Assembly (NCBI GenBank): GCA_030248215.1 | Contig: JASANG010001592.1 | Coordinates: forward strand, 1 to 64,000 | Direction of reading: 5' to 3' | Length of the DNA: 64,000 nt | Origin: Enoplolaimus lenunculus | Taxonomy: Eukaryota > Nematoda > Enoplea > Enoplida > Thoracostomopsidae | In this document: positions 44,892 to 56,758 of the stretch, one piece after another | How the letters are laid out: the number at the start of each line of letters is the position of its first letter | Position numbering within the stretch: the first letter of the stretch is position 1 | Notes under the pieces: generated by a model | Databases searched by the model: none | Told to the model about the DNA's origin: nothing | The model's input: only the letters and a program-made list of their open reading frames with translations | Position numbers and translations under genes: made by a program

Positions 44892-45343
44892 CTATATTGT
44901 TCCCAAAATTATTCGTAGTAATGGTTGTTCAGTTTGCCTGACTAGCTGTGCTTTGCAAATGTCTGAGTAGACAAACAGTGTTGACACTCCTGCCATTAAA
45001 TCAACGCGATACGGGGCTGTAATTCCCAGCGGTTTCACAACGTAGGTTGTGTTTGGTTCGAAGCCGAGCAATTGAGCATCCGCTTTTGAAAATTCAACCC
45101 AAGACAGTTTGTCCTTTTGCACTATTTTTAGTTTCATTTTATCCTATGCGACGAACGTGCGGATTTATGTTCATGCACACTTTGTAGTGCAAGTTGACGA
45201 CCGCCTCGTGAAAGAACAAGTCGATTATTTGATAGATATCCCATTCGGCGTTGAACAGCTTCATACAATTCATCAGTCCAGGACTGTTCTGTTGATTTTT
45301 TGAATGTACCTTTGCCCAATGCAATTCTTACATAATCTTCCAA
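44892..45343 (-). pseudogene. Polinton minor capsid (penton-like) protein, broken
   Basis: Family: single-jelly-roll penton-type minor capsid protein. The C-terminal piece contains WVEFSKADAQLLGFEPNTTY, then YRVDLMAGVSTLFVYSDICK and PLLRIILGTI. It matches the conserved VDL-x-x-G-x-x-x-L-x-VYSDI...PLLR ending of Polinton penton proteins. An N-terminal piece lies next to it on the same strand. The copy is shorter than usual and broken by about one or two changes. It sits between the integrase and the pVI-like gene. Confidence 0.75.
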
Positions 45344-45399
45344 CTCGTTAGGTTTGGTGTTATGTACAGTTTTACTAGGTAATTTAAGGAAGCTTACAT

Positions 45400-45915
45400 T
45401 TAGCAGCTTCGTTAGGCGTTATTCCTATGCTGCGGTGCACGGTGTCGTCGTATGATTGAACTAGTTTTTGCAGAGAATCAATATAACGCAATTTATTGGT
45501 GTGAGTTAGACACTTTAAAATTTTGCCGCGTAAAGTTCTAATAAAGCGCTCTGCATAGTTAGCTTTGTATGCATTGTTAGCCCAGAAATATTTGATGTCA
45601 TGTGATTTTAGAAGCGCTTCAAATGTGCTTTGAATTCTGTTCCGTAGTCTGAGCGAATAACTTTAGCAACCTCGGCCGAACGCTTTAGGATCGTTACGAA
45701 AGCATCGGCAACAGTTTTCGAATACTTATTTTTTAACGGTTCAGCGAAAGCTTTTCTACTGAAAAGATCTTTGTAATTAAGATATACTGGTAATTATTAT
45801 TGTAACCCTTAGCTTTTCGAACAAACATCAAGTTTATATCCCATTGTTAATTAGGTCGCTCAACTTTAATCGTTGCAGTGGCATGTCGACGAGATTTTCT
45901 TTTGTGCAACTGATG
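45400..45915 (-). pseudogene. Polinton retroviral-type (rve) integrase, broken
   Basis: Family: rve/DDE integrase shared by Polintons and LTR elements. Reading the minus strand, the recognisable stretches are VERPN...QWDIN, then LMFVRKAKGYNNNYQY, then an SDYGTEF-type block leading into YFWANNAYKANYAERFIRT, and HTNKLRYIDSLQKLVQSYDD with HRSIGITPNEAA. This is the catalytic core order of Polinton integrases, which insert the element and make the 6-bp target duplication. The copy is broken by several changes. It lies near the right terminal repeat, a common position. Confidence 0.85.
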
Positions 45916-46226
45916 CACAACTTGCGCTGCTAGCCAATGTTTTACTTAAGAAAACTTAAGCAACGGTAACTGCTTTCGTGTGACTAGCCAGAGCTTGTTC
46001 GCGTTCGTGAACGATGCTGGCAAACTAGGATTGTAATAAATAGACTCAAGTATACTGTTTAATTTATTCTAAACTTTCATTTGTATTAAGCACAAAAATT
46101 AACATATTAAAAACAATGAGTTTGTATTTTGTGCAGCATTTATATTTCATACGAATTCTGAATCTGATGGCAACTCAGCTTGTTCCGGTCTGACAGATTT
46201 GCCATCTTCGACCTTGACTGTCTTTT

Positions 46227-46797
46227 TCACAAATTGCTCTCGTAGTTACACGCGCGCAGCAAGCTTTTTGCATTTTTGATAACCCGCTTTATGTAAATTT
46301 TACTTACTTTTTTCGGAAAGGCAGATTGCGGATCCGTCATATCTAATCCGTTGCCAAGATAATCGTCGAAAGAGGTTGCGAACGCTAGTAGCGCCTGTTT
46401 GGTGTCTAACAACGTTTTTCGCATCTCGGCATGTTGCTGAAATTTTGCTGTCAGCGCAATTTTTAAATAGGTTGGTAATTTTTTTGTTCCATGCTTCACG
46501 AACAACGTCTTTTTCTGTTTGCATTATATCGAAACATTTTCTCGGAGAGACCGTTTGTATTATTACATTGTACAAATCAGCCCGCCCAATAAACAATGCC
46601 TTTTGCGCTTCTAGGTACTGCTGCACACTTCGGTACTTTACGCCATTGTTTTTCATTGGTGATGCCCGAAAATTTGACAGACAACTCCAACCGCTGTTAA
46701 ATAACACAAGCACGGTAGAGTTGTCATCACCACTGATGACATAGCGTTCCGGTGGTGCAAAGGGTGGTTTAGCTAGTTTGAGATCTGATGAATCCAT
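46227..46797 (-). pseudogene. NADAR (YbiA-like) domain cargo gene in Polinton, broken
   Basis: The start at 46797 (MDSSDLKLAKPPFAPPERY) leads into FNSGWSCLSNF, then VKYRSVQQYLEAQKALFIG. The C-terminal part has LTAKFQQHAEMRKTLLDTK and FDDYLGNGLD. This aligns by eye with E. coli YbiA (F-x-x-x-x-x-x-x-SNF, SEHYFQAQKF, AKFEQHAELRALLLAT, N-D-x-x-WGDG). The family is NADAR, known from riboflavin-intermediate N-glycosidases. Some members are reported to remove ADP-ribose from guanine. It is the gene nearest the right terminal repeat and shares the strand of the core genes. The copy looks broken by about one change. A counter-defence role is inference. Confidence 0.82.
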
Positions 46798-46978
46798 GCG
46801 TGGTTTAAATAAACAAAAATTTGAAAACTGTATAGATGTTACGAATGTCAGCCCTTTTATACTTGTACATTAAAACGAAGACTGTTTTATAGCGTATTTG
46901 GCCTTTCAAAAATTAACGCAAGTGGAACTTGCTTGTCCCACTTACGCAAAATTTACCAAAATTTGATTTTTCAAAATT

Positions 46979-47065
46979 ATTGCACTAGTTGGAACTGTGC
47001 CAACTTTTGCTGACATGGTGCCAACTAGTGCAAAAGTGTGCCAGAACCCCCATTTTTCCTCTACT
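46979..47065 (-). repeat. Polinton right terminal inverted repeat
   Basis: Reverse complement of the left end, finishing in CCCCCATTTTTCCTCTACT and followed directly by the target copy CACGGG. Weaker similarity continues inward for some tens of bases. Confidence 0.95.
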
Positions 47066-47071
47066 CACGGG

Positions 47072-48836
47072 TATGCTTAATATGCTAAGATTATTAAGGG
47101 CTATTTGTCAAGATTGTTTGCGTTTGTTTTCGATCTTTAATACAGCTTGAACAGATTGTTTGCAAAAAACCTCACAACACAACATTCATTCTAGAATCGT
47201 CAATCAAATCCTAAAGTGCATCCGGCATATCTGCATTTGCCACAATTTTATATGCCAAAACATAAAAATTTACACTTTGAGCGAAACATATAATAGGTGA
47301 CACTACCGTGTCCCTATGATTTACGACAGAAGACTCTTAAAATGCAATTTAACCTTACAGTATTCTAATCCGAGAACTATTTTAACAATTAACACAGGCA
47401 TATATTTTAGCACAATTCTCGCAATCACCGGTGTAGAAAGATACCTAGGAAAAACTGACGGACTGATTGCGGCCGGGTTCATGCATATGAATAGTGTAAC
47501 ACACTTATTGCAAACACGGGATGTGCACACACGGCATGGCAGCAAGTTTGAAACAACGTTTCTAGGCGAGCTTTTTAAACTAGTTCTCGAAATAGAAACT
47601 AAATCCTACTAGCCAAGATTTACAGATAAACGCCACGCTTGTTGTAAATTTCGATCACATGTGACTGCCACACCAAAGCTTTTTCATTAGGGCCCAAACT
47701 TAGAAAATACTTTTATATTGATTAAGTCAGCACATCTGTAAACTTATAAATTTATGAATAAGGTATATGTGATTATTTACATGATAGCGAAGCCGATACG
47801 AGCTGGACATGTCCAAATTGCTTTTTACAACACTTAGAACTAACAATCGGAGAAACGTTCTAGCGCGTTAACTAGTTATGTAGTAGCTACAAGCAAATAA
47901 ATGCTGAAGGTATTAAGCGGATTCTATGATGCGTAATTGGCAGCAATCCATATTTTTACAGTTAACCACGTGTTAAAAACTAAAATATAAATAGTTAATA
48001 ACCAAAGAAGGTTCTGCTGAGAGACAGCAAAGTTGGTTCATTACGAACTGAGGAAGAAAGTTCGTGTAAATGTTTTCTGCAAGCCAGTGTAGCGGACAAG
48101 AAAACTTTTTCAGCTCGGTACTACAATGGGCTTATTCAAAAACCTGTTTTCTTGTTTCTCCTTTTATTTTGGAAGGCACATATCTCCCCACTCCTTTGTA
48201 TCCGCTTGTGTTGTGTTAACCAAAAGTAAAACCTTAGGTTGTTGGTCAGATGGGCATCTCTGCAGTTTTATTGCTATGTCAGTTTTCAATATTTTAAGCG
48301 CAAATATGTGTTACGTTTGTTAGTACTTATCACTGGTGTCGAACTGAATGCAGTGTTGAGGTACATTTTTGCTCTTTAAAAAATCATCTACGAATTGAAA
48401 TCTACATTCGCATGTGCCAAATTTTCAGTTTTTACTGATCGGAAATTTTTGTTTTGATTTAAAATATTTGTCACTTTTTAACACAACTAACGATTTACTG
48501 TCCCTGGTATATCATTGAAACAAACCACTCTCAATTAGCATAGCAGACTGCGAAGAATAGAAAACCTAAATTCTATTACCGGAATTGTATAACGAGAATA
48601 CTAGCTCAGACTTAGTTTTAAAGAAAACATAGTTTAGTCAAACTGGGTGCACACGAATCTCATAGTCTTGCTCCTTTCATAAATGTGCCAAAATTTTTGT
48701 AAGCAAAGTTTTGCTTAAAAATTTAGCAGCAAGAATTTTACTCAATTGCAAAAAATTAGTATATATTTAAGTAATACTTAGTAAAACTTTCAATAAAACA
48801 AATTAAGTAAAATAGGATTAGCTTATTTTAAGTAAA
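47072..48836. other. Flanking DNA right of the Polinton
   Basis: AT-rich DNA starting with the second CACGGG. Open frames such as 47316-47612 (98 codons) and 48126-48323 show no motif. No gene, RNA or clear repeat is supported. The last ~130 bp may belong to the LTR-element remains that follow. Confidence 0.5.
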
Positions 48837-50200
48837 ATGTTTTTACAGTGTAGAACTACAGATAGCAACCCTTACCGATGCAATACTTACCCGACTAACA
48901 GCCATCGAAAATTTGTTAGAAAATCAACACCTCATAATCAGTACACTGGATTCCAAACTAAAACCAGCAGTAAACGACAATACAAACCAGACATTGAGCC
49001 ACGGAGTTCGCGCGTCAGAAAGTTACACTTCACCAGCCACTCACAGTTCGCGTAATACATCAGTAGCATCCATGGGCACATGGGGGCCGAATATACCCAT
49101 CGCGCCGTTCATTGGAGACAAAGGTGAAGATTTTGCAAGTTGGCGACAAAATGAATTCGAAATGAAGTTTTTGGCAAATGGATGGCCGGAGCAAAACAAA
49201 CCAGCGCTTTTAGCCGTTCACCTAAATGGACGGTCGAAATTTTTGTTCAATGGTCTCCCAGCAACCGTTCGTCAAAGCTATCTTGAAACTGTGCAGCAAC
49301 TGGGACGCGGTTTGATGACGGAAGATCGCAAGCGATATTTGAGTGACTAATACGACGTTCGTTCGCAACGGAGTGACGAATCTGTGTGTCAGTGCGCTCA
49401 AGCCCTTACTGAATTGGCTCAATCCGCATTACCGTATATGACTGTTGAAACCGAGAAACCAACCGATCTTCGAAATAATTCATTGCCGGCTTGCGACCTC
49501 GAATTTGCGAAGAGGTTAAAGTGATGGGTCCTAGTACCATGGCCAAAGCACTTTTGGCCGCAGAACGTATTGAAACTAAACTTAATTCTGAACGCGAGCT
49601 TGGTAATTCCGCTGCGGCTAACTTCGTAGCGAGTCGAGATCATGCTTTATCGCCTACAGTGGAGTCTTCGCCAGCATTGGTCACCGCCATGTTAGATCAA
49701 CTATCGAAACGGATTGATGAGCTGCAAACAGAACAAGTAAATTTCTTGTCCAGTGCAACATGGCGCAGTAATAATCGCGTCGGTTAACAGCAGCAAAATT
49801 TTCGACAGTCGCCGAAATCTCCTTACTTCCGGGAACGTACGCCCTTATCCGCCACAGAACCTTCCGATGTACGATCAGCAACGCTTTACGTTAAACAATC
49901 TACCGATTTGTCAAATTTGTCAAAAACCTAAGCACGCTGCTCTAAACTGCCGATCACAGCTGAGTTAAGCGGAACCATACTGCACTTTTCATCAGATTTC
50001 TGGTCACCGCACTGAAGAATGTCGTGCACGCCAAAATGCCGGACGGTCTAACAATCAGAGTCGTTTTCCACCACGCTGACTTTCCAGTCACCCCGATAAT
50101 GCTACACGAAGACTGACTTCGCACACAAATGTTATTTCCGCTAGGACAACCGAGGCACAGCAGCCACTGACTGCGATCATCAGTTCTGCATCCCAAGGTT
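48837..50200 (+). pseudogene. Fossil gag of an LTR retrotransposon
   Basis: A capsid-type region reads IAPFIGDKGEDFASWRQNEF, then NKPALLAVHLNGRSKFLFNG and LPATVRQSYLE, matching the F-x-G...F-x-x-W...L...L-x-G-x-A pattern of Gypsy-type gags. Downstream there is a CCHC-like stretch (CQICQKPKHAALNC) and a second Cys/His group near CTFHQISGHRTEEC. The copy is broken by several changes. No pol follows before the LTR at 51138, so this is the remnant of a shortened or non-autonomous element. Confidence 0.75.
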
Positions 50201-50384
50201 GGACAACCAACTTTGTTGGGACAGTTTACGACGACGCAGATTTACAGCCGGAAGTGCTAGCTCACTCCAAATGTGGTGATGGAAGACAAAAAAGATTTGA
50301 AATTTTGCAAAGTTTGCGCGGTGACAAAGACAATTTAACCAATACCGAATATCAAACGGAAAGTAACAACGGCAATACTAATGA

Positions 50385-50436
50385 TGACAACAACAATAAT
50401 AACAATAACGGTATCTGTAATAATATTCACAATATT

Positions 50437-50492
<56 letters not shown>

Positions 50493-50495
50493 TAG
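50385..50495. repeat. AAT/AAC microsatellite
   Basis: A run of (AAT)n, preceded by AAC/AAT mixtures. It makes poly-Asn in the plus frame and poly-Tyr in the minus frame, so the open frames that cross it (50254-50754 and 50378-50599) are not good evidence for genes. Confidence 0.95.
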
Positions 50496-51137
50496 TAATT
50501 ATTCTTTAATAAGCTATCCGATCTGTACTGCAAGTATCGATATTGTAGCACAACCAGGTTCGGAGCCGGGTTGTCATTTTGTCTTATGTACGGATGCAAA
50601 TTCTAGCACAATCGTTATCGGAAATTCAAATCGTGTTCCGCAACTCAACGCAACGTATGTGGCACGCCAAGGTCAACAGCATATGTCGGGTCCACAATCG
50701 CTCAGCTCACCCCATTATTACAAAAAACATTACCATTCACCCGCATACACGTAAATTCAACAGGCTAGTAGCTGTATGTATCATTTTATGAATGACTACC
50801 AATATAATGCTTATGCGCAGCCTACGATAAACTACAACGTGTTTAATATAAACGGTTCAACTACTGTTGTGAATGCAGCTTCAACATCTAGCGCTGGCAG
50901 TGCACAATTCGCAAATATACCGCATAACGATGTTTATAGTAAACCACACCGAAAACCGGGCAAGGGGCAGCTGCACGTTATAAGGAAAAATAGTTACAAC
51001 GTCAACGCGATTTTTACCAGTAAAACACGCAACACGTGTTAGTAAAGTACACTTGAACATTTTGTGTATTTGTTTTGTATGTTTGTGGCACACCAACTAA
51101 AAGTGTGTGGTCACACTTTTCTAAGGGAGGGAAGTAA
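50496..51137. other. Interior remains of the fossil LTR element
   Basis: Sequence between the microsatellite and the 3' LTR. Open frames exist but none shows protease, polymerase or integrase motifs. A purine tract (AAGGGAGGGAAG) ends it at the LTR boundary, as expected for a polypurine tract. Confidence 0.55.
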
Positions 51138-51798
51138 TGTAACAAACCTAGCCCCCTAGATTTTTTCAAATTTAAAAAATTGGTTTTTAATATTAAGGCA
51201 AGTCTGACTTGGAGCTTTTGTTTCGACTAGATATTATTAAGAATTTTATCGAACAAAATTCTAACAAACCGCATAACCTTTCGATCGCATAGTATGCAAA
51301 ACTTTGAAATGCCATTTGTATTATGCCACTATATAAACGCTTGCTCTGTAGTGCAAAGACAATGTTAGTTGGTAAAATAATAAATGTTTGGTTGAGTGCA
51401 GCATATACGCAATTTGTTATACAATTTATACCCTACTTGTTTCAAATACGCCTGGTGTACTCCGGCATTAGGGTCTGTTGGTTGTTCGTGTTGCGCCCAG
51501 GAACATACCGGCGCTAAGATATCCCGGACTACACTACAGCTGCGCGGTTCGTTTTGCCTGCGCTCTAATCTTGCATAAGGACCAACCCGCTTACTACGCA
51601 ATATTCATTTCCTGTTGGAATCGCGCAGCGGTAAAAGACGCACGCCTGCCCAAGAGCGGCGTACAGAATTAGCAAGGAACTGCCTGTCTGCGGACGGCGG
51701 AATCATAAACACCCGTAACTTAGCCAAGTTGCCTGCCTTTTGGCGGAGAAAAGTATCAACCACAATAGCTTAGTAGCAGCTCACTTGACCTCGTTACA
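51138..51798 (+). repeat. 3' LTR of the fossil element
   Basis: It begins TGTAACAAACC just after the purine tract and ends TCGTTACA, the usual TG...CA form. A TATA box (CTATATAAACGC) lies near 51330, suitable for an LTR promoter. Length 661 bp. No matching 5' LTR was found in the window. Confidence 0.65.
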
Positions 51799-52600
51799 CT
51801 AATAATAAATTAAACCATTTTCCCATAAAGCGATAAAAAAGTTTAAAAATATATTTTTTGTAAGAAGTATTTTTTGTTTTCCTATTCCGGTATTTATAAT
51901 TCTGGTTGCCATACTGTCTATTTCGGATATCCCAAACTCTATGTTGTGTTTTTTCTGTTCAATTTTCGTTTAACTGCCTCAATAAATGTGAGTATTCGGT
52001 TTAGAAGATTGCTACTAACTAAAAAATACTTGCGTTGGCCGCCTGAAAATGAGTTGATTTGGTTTGCCTGCATTTGATTTAAACTACTGCAACAATAATT
52101 CTATCGAATGACACACTTCCTTCGAACTACATATACATACATGAGTCGTTTCAATACGTTTCAAGAAGAAAGAACCACAATATTCTTCGCTTAATTATAC
52201 AAACACCATCTCAAGTAACTTTTAGTGGCGCCCCTCTTTCTCACTGAACCGCAATTGCTAGACTTAAATTCTAGATTTTGCAACAAAGCTTAAGCCTCAA
52301 CCGAAACAAAAAGTTTGCTTTATTACGCTGAGAAGGCTTAAATTTTGGAATATGTTTTGGTTGTTACGTTGGTAAAATCAATATTGTTCCAAATCTTCAG
52401 GACCCACTCTATATAGTCTTTTAATATATCTGAACTATGTCGATTTAGCTCCTCATATTACCAGAGAATAACTACGTTTTCGGTAGGAAACATGGTATTT
52501 TTCACTATTCGGTTCCGGTATTCGGGGTTGAAAATTTTTCTCATTCGAAAATTTAATAAGAAAAACTAGCATATTTTAACTTATTTTTGTAAAATTGTCT
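51799..52600. other. Spacer before the foldback element
   Basis: AT-rich, no gene or repeat recognised. Confidence 0.5.
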
Positions 52601-55190
52601 GAGCGTGTATGCCCAAATTTTCATTTTGTGTCATACTCCATAATTGGCCCATGTTACGCTGAGGGCCGTCCCGCTGTCCCGGGACAGTGGGACAGCGGGA
52701 CAGTAGGACAGCGGGACAGTCGGACAGCGGGACAGTAGGACAGCGGTACAGTGGGACAGTAGGACAGCGGGACAGTGGGACAGCAGGACAGTGGGACAGC
52801 GGGACAGTAGGACAGCGGGACAGTAGGACAGTGGGACAGCGGGACAGTAGGACAGTGGGACAGCGGGACAGTAGGACAGCGGGACAGCAGGACAGCGGGA
52901 CGGTGGGACAGTAGGACAGTGGGACAGTAGGACAGTGGGACAGTATGACAGCGGGACAGTAGGACAGCGGGACAGTAGGACAGCGGGACAGTGGGACAGC
53001 GGGACAGTAGGACAGCGGGACAGTGGGACAGCGGGACAGTAGGACAGCGGGACAGTGGGACAGCGGGACAGTGGGACAGTAGGACAGCATGACAGTAGGA
53101 CAGCGGGACAGTAGGACAGTGGGACAGTAGGACAGTAGGACAGCGGGACAGTAGGACAGCGGAACAGTGGGACAGCGGGACAGTGGGACAGTAGGACAGT
53201 GGGACAGCGGGACAGTGGGACAGTAGGACAGCGGGACAGTGGGACAGCGGGACAGTAGGACAGCGGGACAGTGGGACAGCGGGACAGTGGGACAGTAGGA
53301 CAGTAGGACAGTAGGACAGTAGGACAGCGGGACAGTAGGACAGCGGGACAGTGGGACAGCAGGACAGTGGGACAGTGGGACAGCGGGACAGTAGGACAGC
53401 GGGACAGTGGGACAGCGGGACAGTAGGACAGCAGGACAGTAGGACAGCGGGACAGTAGGACAGCGGGACAGTGGGACAGCGGGACAGCAGGACAGTCGGA
53501 CAGCGGGACAGTAGGACAGCGGGACAGTGGGACAGCGGGACAGTCGGACAGCGGGACAGTAGGACAGCGGGACAGTAGGACAGCGGGACAGTAGGACAGC
53601 GGGACAGTAGGACAGCGGGACAGTGGGACAGTGGGACAGCGGGACAGCGGGACAGTAGGACAGCGGGACAGTAGGACAGCGGGACAGTGGGACAGCAGGA
53701 CAGTGGGACAGTGGGACAGCGGGACAGTAGGACAGCGGGACAGTGGGACAGCGGGACAGTAGGACAGCAGGACGGTAGGACAGCGGGACAGTAGGACATC
53801 GGGACAGTAGGACAGCGGGACAGTGGGACAGCGGGGCAGCAGGACTGTAGGACAGCGGGACAGTAGGACAGCGGGACAGTAGGACAGCGGGACAGTAGGA
53901 CAGCGGGACTGTGGGACAGCGGGACAGCGGGACAGTAGGACAGCGGGACAGTGGGACAGCGGGACAAGTGGGACAGCGGGACAAGTGGGACAGTAGGACA
54001 GCGGGACAGTAGGACAGCGGGACAGTAGGACAGTGCGACAGTAGGACAGCGGGACAGTAGGACAGCGGGTCAGTGGGACAGCGGGACAGTAGGACAGCGG
54101 GACAGTAGGACAGCGGGACAGTAGGACAGCGGGACAGTAGGACAGCGGGACAGTGGGACAGCGGGACAGCGGGACAGTAGGACAGCGGGACAGTGGGACA
54201 GCGGGACAAGTGGGACAGCGGGACAAGTGGGACAGTAGGACAGCGGGACAGTAGGACAGCGGGACAGTAGGACAGTGCGACAGTAGGACAGCGGGACAGT
54301 GGGACAGCAGGACAGCGGACAGTGGGACAGCGGGACAAGTGGGACAGCGGGACAAGTGGGACAGTAGGACAGCGGGACAGTAGGACAGCGGGACAGCGGG
54401 GCAGTAGGACAGTGGGACAGTATGACAGCGGGACAGTGGGACAGCAGGACAGCGGGACAGTGGGACAGCAGGACAGCGGGACAGTGGGACAGCGGGACAG
54501 TAGGATAGCGGGACAACGGGACAGCGGGACAGTGGGACAGCGGGACAGTGGGACAGCGGGACAGTGGGAAAGCAGGACAGTAGGACAGCGGGACAGTAGG
54601 ACAGCGGGACAGTAGGACAGCGGGACAGTGGGACTGTAGGACAGCGGGACAGTAGGACAGTAGGAGAGCGGGACAGTTGGACGGTAGGACAGCGGGACAA
54701 TGGGTTAGTAGGACAGTCCCGCTGTCCTACTGTCCCGCTGTCCCACTGTCCCACTGTCCCGGGACAGTGGGACGGCCCTCAGCGTAACATGGGCCCCATA
54801 ATTTATCATACGTTTTCCAGCTACAGCATTTGTTTCAGCATTTTGGCATTCTGAATAGTGTGTTTAACAAATAGAATTTGAATGAAACAGCTTTAAAAAC
54901 GAACTTTGGGTATTAAAATAAGTTATTTTTTGTTTTGCACTTCGCATTTTTTAACTTTCCGGTTACCGTATAGCATGAGCGTGTATTGCCCAAATTTTCA
55001 TTTTGTGTCATACTCCATAATTTATCATACGTTTTCCAGCTACAGCATTTGTTTCAGCATTTTGGCATTCTGAATAGTGTGTTTAACAAATAGAATTTGA
55101 ATGAAACAGCTTTAAAAACGAATTTTTGGGTAATAAAATAAGTTTTTTTTTGTTTTGCACTTCACATTTTTAACTTTCCGGTTCCCGTAT
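52601..55190. repeat. ~219-bp tandem pair split by the foldback element
   Basis: The unit containing GAGCGTGTAT, CATACTCCATAATTTATCAT and GCATTCTGAATAGTGTGTTT occurs twice. The first copy is split into 52601-52645 and 54796-54975 by the inserted element. The second, intact copy starts near 54976. The two copies differ by few bases. Confidence 0.92.
52646..54795. mobile_element. Foldback DNA element filled with an 8-bp minisatellite; TSD CCATAATT
   Basis: The termini are GGCCCATGTTACGCTGAGGG leading into CCGTCCC, and their exact inverse at the right end. They are flanked by the 8-bp direct repeat CCATAATT (52638-52645 and 54796-54803). The interior is about 2 kb of octamers of the form RGGACAGY, roughly 250 copies. 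Near 54713 the array flips strand for about 50 bp and the terminus repeats TGTCCCGGGACA. There is no transposase, so it is non-autonomous. An 8-bp target duplication is the size made by hAT-like or P-like transposases; the family is not settled. Confidence 0.93.
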
Positions 55191-56329
55191 AGCATATAAT
55201 TTTAACTCTCAAATCAATATTACGTGTAATTTGGAATCCCCAAGTCAATATATTATGTAATATTTTACTGCCTTATATTATGTAATATTAACTGCCCTAA
55301 TATAATACATTAAATCCCTGATTCTCGTGGTAAACACGATTTTAATCAATCAGGCTTTTGACATCTATTACCACGATGTTTGTCTTTATCACACTGCCGT
55401 TGCACCTCTTTCTCACGGTCATATTGGGTCTCACGAGTCACGATGATATTTTTTCGCAGACCTGCGACACATGTTTCTCGCCATGATATTATTCCGCAAG
55501 CCTGCGACCCCTGTTTATTGTGATGTTATTTTCCGCGCCTACATTTGACGTTGTTGCTCTTGTATATTTTTATTGAACAAACAAATATTTTTAACGTTTT
55601 GTGTCAAGTTTTGTAAAATATAAGGTAAACCGCTGCGGCAGTCCAAATTTTCATTTCCTCGATAAGTTAGGCTTTAAATAGTTGGCTGTAAATAGAAATC
55701 TTGGATATTTGCAAGAGAAACCCAAAATTTCAGGGCTCTTTTACTTTTGTGCTTCCTCAAATTTACGATTAGGATTAGGAAAAAAGCTTTACAAACTGAA
55801 CGATTACAGATGAGTGTTGTAATCATCTTCCGTAGCAACATTTCGTTTCTAAAACGCTCTGTACGTTTTCTTAGAATTCATATAGCATTTCTGCTTAAAT
55901 ATTGAACCTACTTTTTTGAAAATTGTACATTTGCCCCTTTAATTGATGTCAGTGTTAATAATCCATAAAAGGACAACTTTAATAATACTGATACTAGCAA
56001 AAAACAGATGGTCAAAAAATAGTATTTTAGCTGTGTACGGATTACGTATTAAAGTACCTAATGGATGGTCGACACGTCGCGTTTCTTAAGACAAGCGTGA
56101 TGAAACGTGGCCGCCCGAAAGAAATAGAAGCTTTTTTGATCAAAACATACTTTTAATTCATATTAAAAATGTAGAATTCGGATACTCAAAAATCGGGTGT
56201 TGAAATAAACAGAGTTGTATTACAAACGAGTGAATTTTAGTAACTCAAGTTTGGCGGATAGTATAAAAGAATCGAAGTACTCAAACACCGAGCAATAGTA
56301 TGAAAGTACTGCATTGACCCGAATAACAG
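55191..56329. other. Spacer with short local repeats
   Basis: TTATATTATGTAATATTAACTGCC-type strings repeat near 55230-55310. A GATGATATT/CGCAGACCTGCGAC-type string repeats two or three times near 55440-55545. No gene is supported. Confidence 0.5.
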
Positions 56330-56530
56330 GGGGTAATAAGAGGGGGTCCCCATTTTGGGTCCGAATCAATAGGAGTCCGTGTCCCTAATAATAGTCCGTA
56401 AGCGGATAGTTCCTAAACCCTAATTAGAGTCCATATATGTCAATTAACCCTAACTGTTGCGCATAAATGACTCCAGGACCAAATAATTTGAGTTCAAAAC
56501 TTTAAAGCGTACTTAAATTTTGAAAGCACG
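56330..56530 (+). repeat. Dispersed repeat, copy 1
   Basis: The strings AATTAGAGTCCATATATGTC and AAATGACTCCAGGACCAAAT lie here. Their reverse complements occur at 60360-60520 with moderate divergence. The copies are inverted about 4 kb apart, either as two insertions of one family or as the ends of a larger unit. Confidence 0.75.
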
Positions 56531-56758
56531 TAACGAAACAATGAAGTATTAAAAGGAAATTTTTCAAGAGACTTGATTATGACGAGGTAAATTAATATTT
56601 TTCTAGATACAAATCCTAGATATAAACGAAATTCATCATAGACGAATTTGCACCTCGAGTTTTATATATATTAATGATTTCAAAAATCATCACATTGCAG
56701 TTATTTGACTTTAAAATAAATGAGAAACAATTTATCGTCGGGGGATACTGCATGTGTT

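Larger units (their letters stand above)
14272..47065. mobile_element. Polinton/Maverick element, broken, with nested LTR element
   Basis: The ends are matching terminal inverted repeats that begin AGTAGAGGAAAAATGGGGG and are flanked by the 6-bp direct repeat CACGGG (14266-14271 and 47066-47071). AG...CT termini and a 6-bp target duplication are typical of Polintons. An identical left end also starts at 12448 because of the tandem duplication. Without the 12.4-kb LTR insertion the element is about 20.3 kb, the usual size. Recognised parts, mostly on the minus strand, are polB, packaging ATPase, adenain-like protease, partial major capsid, a pVI-like protein, a penton-like minor capsid and an rve integrase. 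Several core genes are broken, with roughly half a dozen or more breaks overall, so it is a fossil. Confidence 0.95.

Noticed and set aside
12448-47065. Polinton starting at 12448 instead of 14272
   Set aside because: Both starts have the same terminus and target copy because of the tandem duplication; the copy at 14272 is continuous with the rest of the element.
47316-47612. A 98-codon host gene right of the Polinton
   Set aside because: It has no motif and lies in AT-rich DNA where such frames occur by chance.
48700-48836. 5' LTR for the gag remnant
   Set aside because: No match to the 51138-51798 LTR was found upstream of the gag region.
50254-50754. A 166-codon protein-coding gene
   Set aside because: Much of it is poly-Asn from an AAT microsatellite inside fossil retrotransposon DNA.
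52581-54754. Overlapping minus-strand frames of 437, 585 and 707 codons
   Set aside because: The 8-bp repeat cannot form a stop in these frames, so all three stay open. The products are simple repeats.
52646-54795. CRISPR-like array
   Set aside because: There are no unique spacers; the array is continuous octamers in eukaryotic-type DNA.
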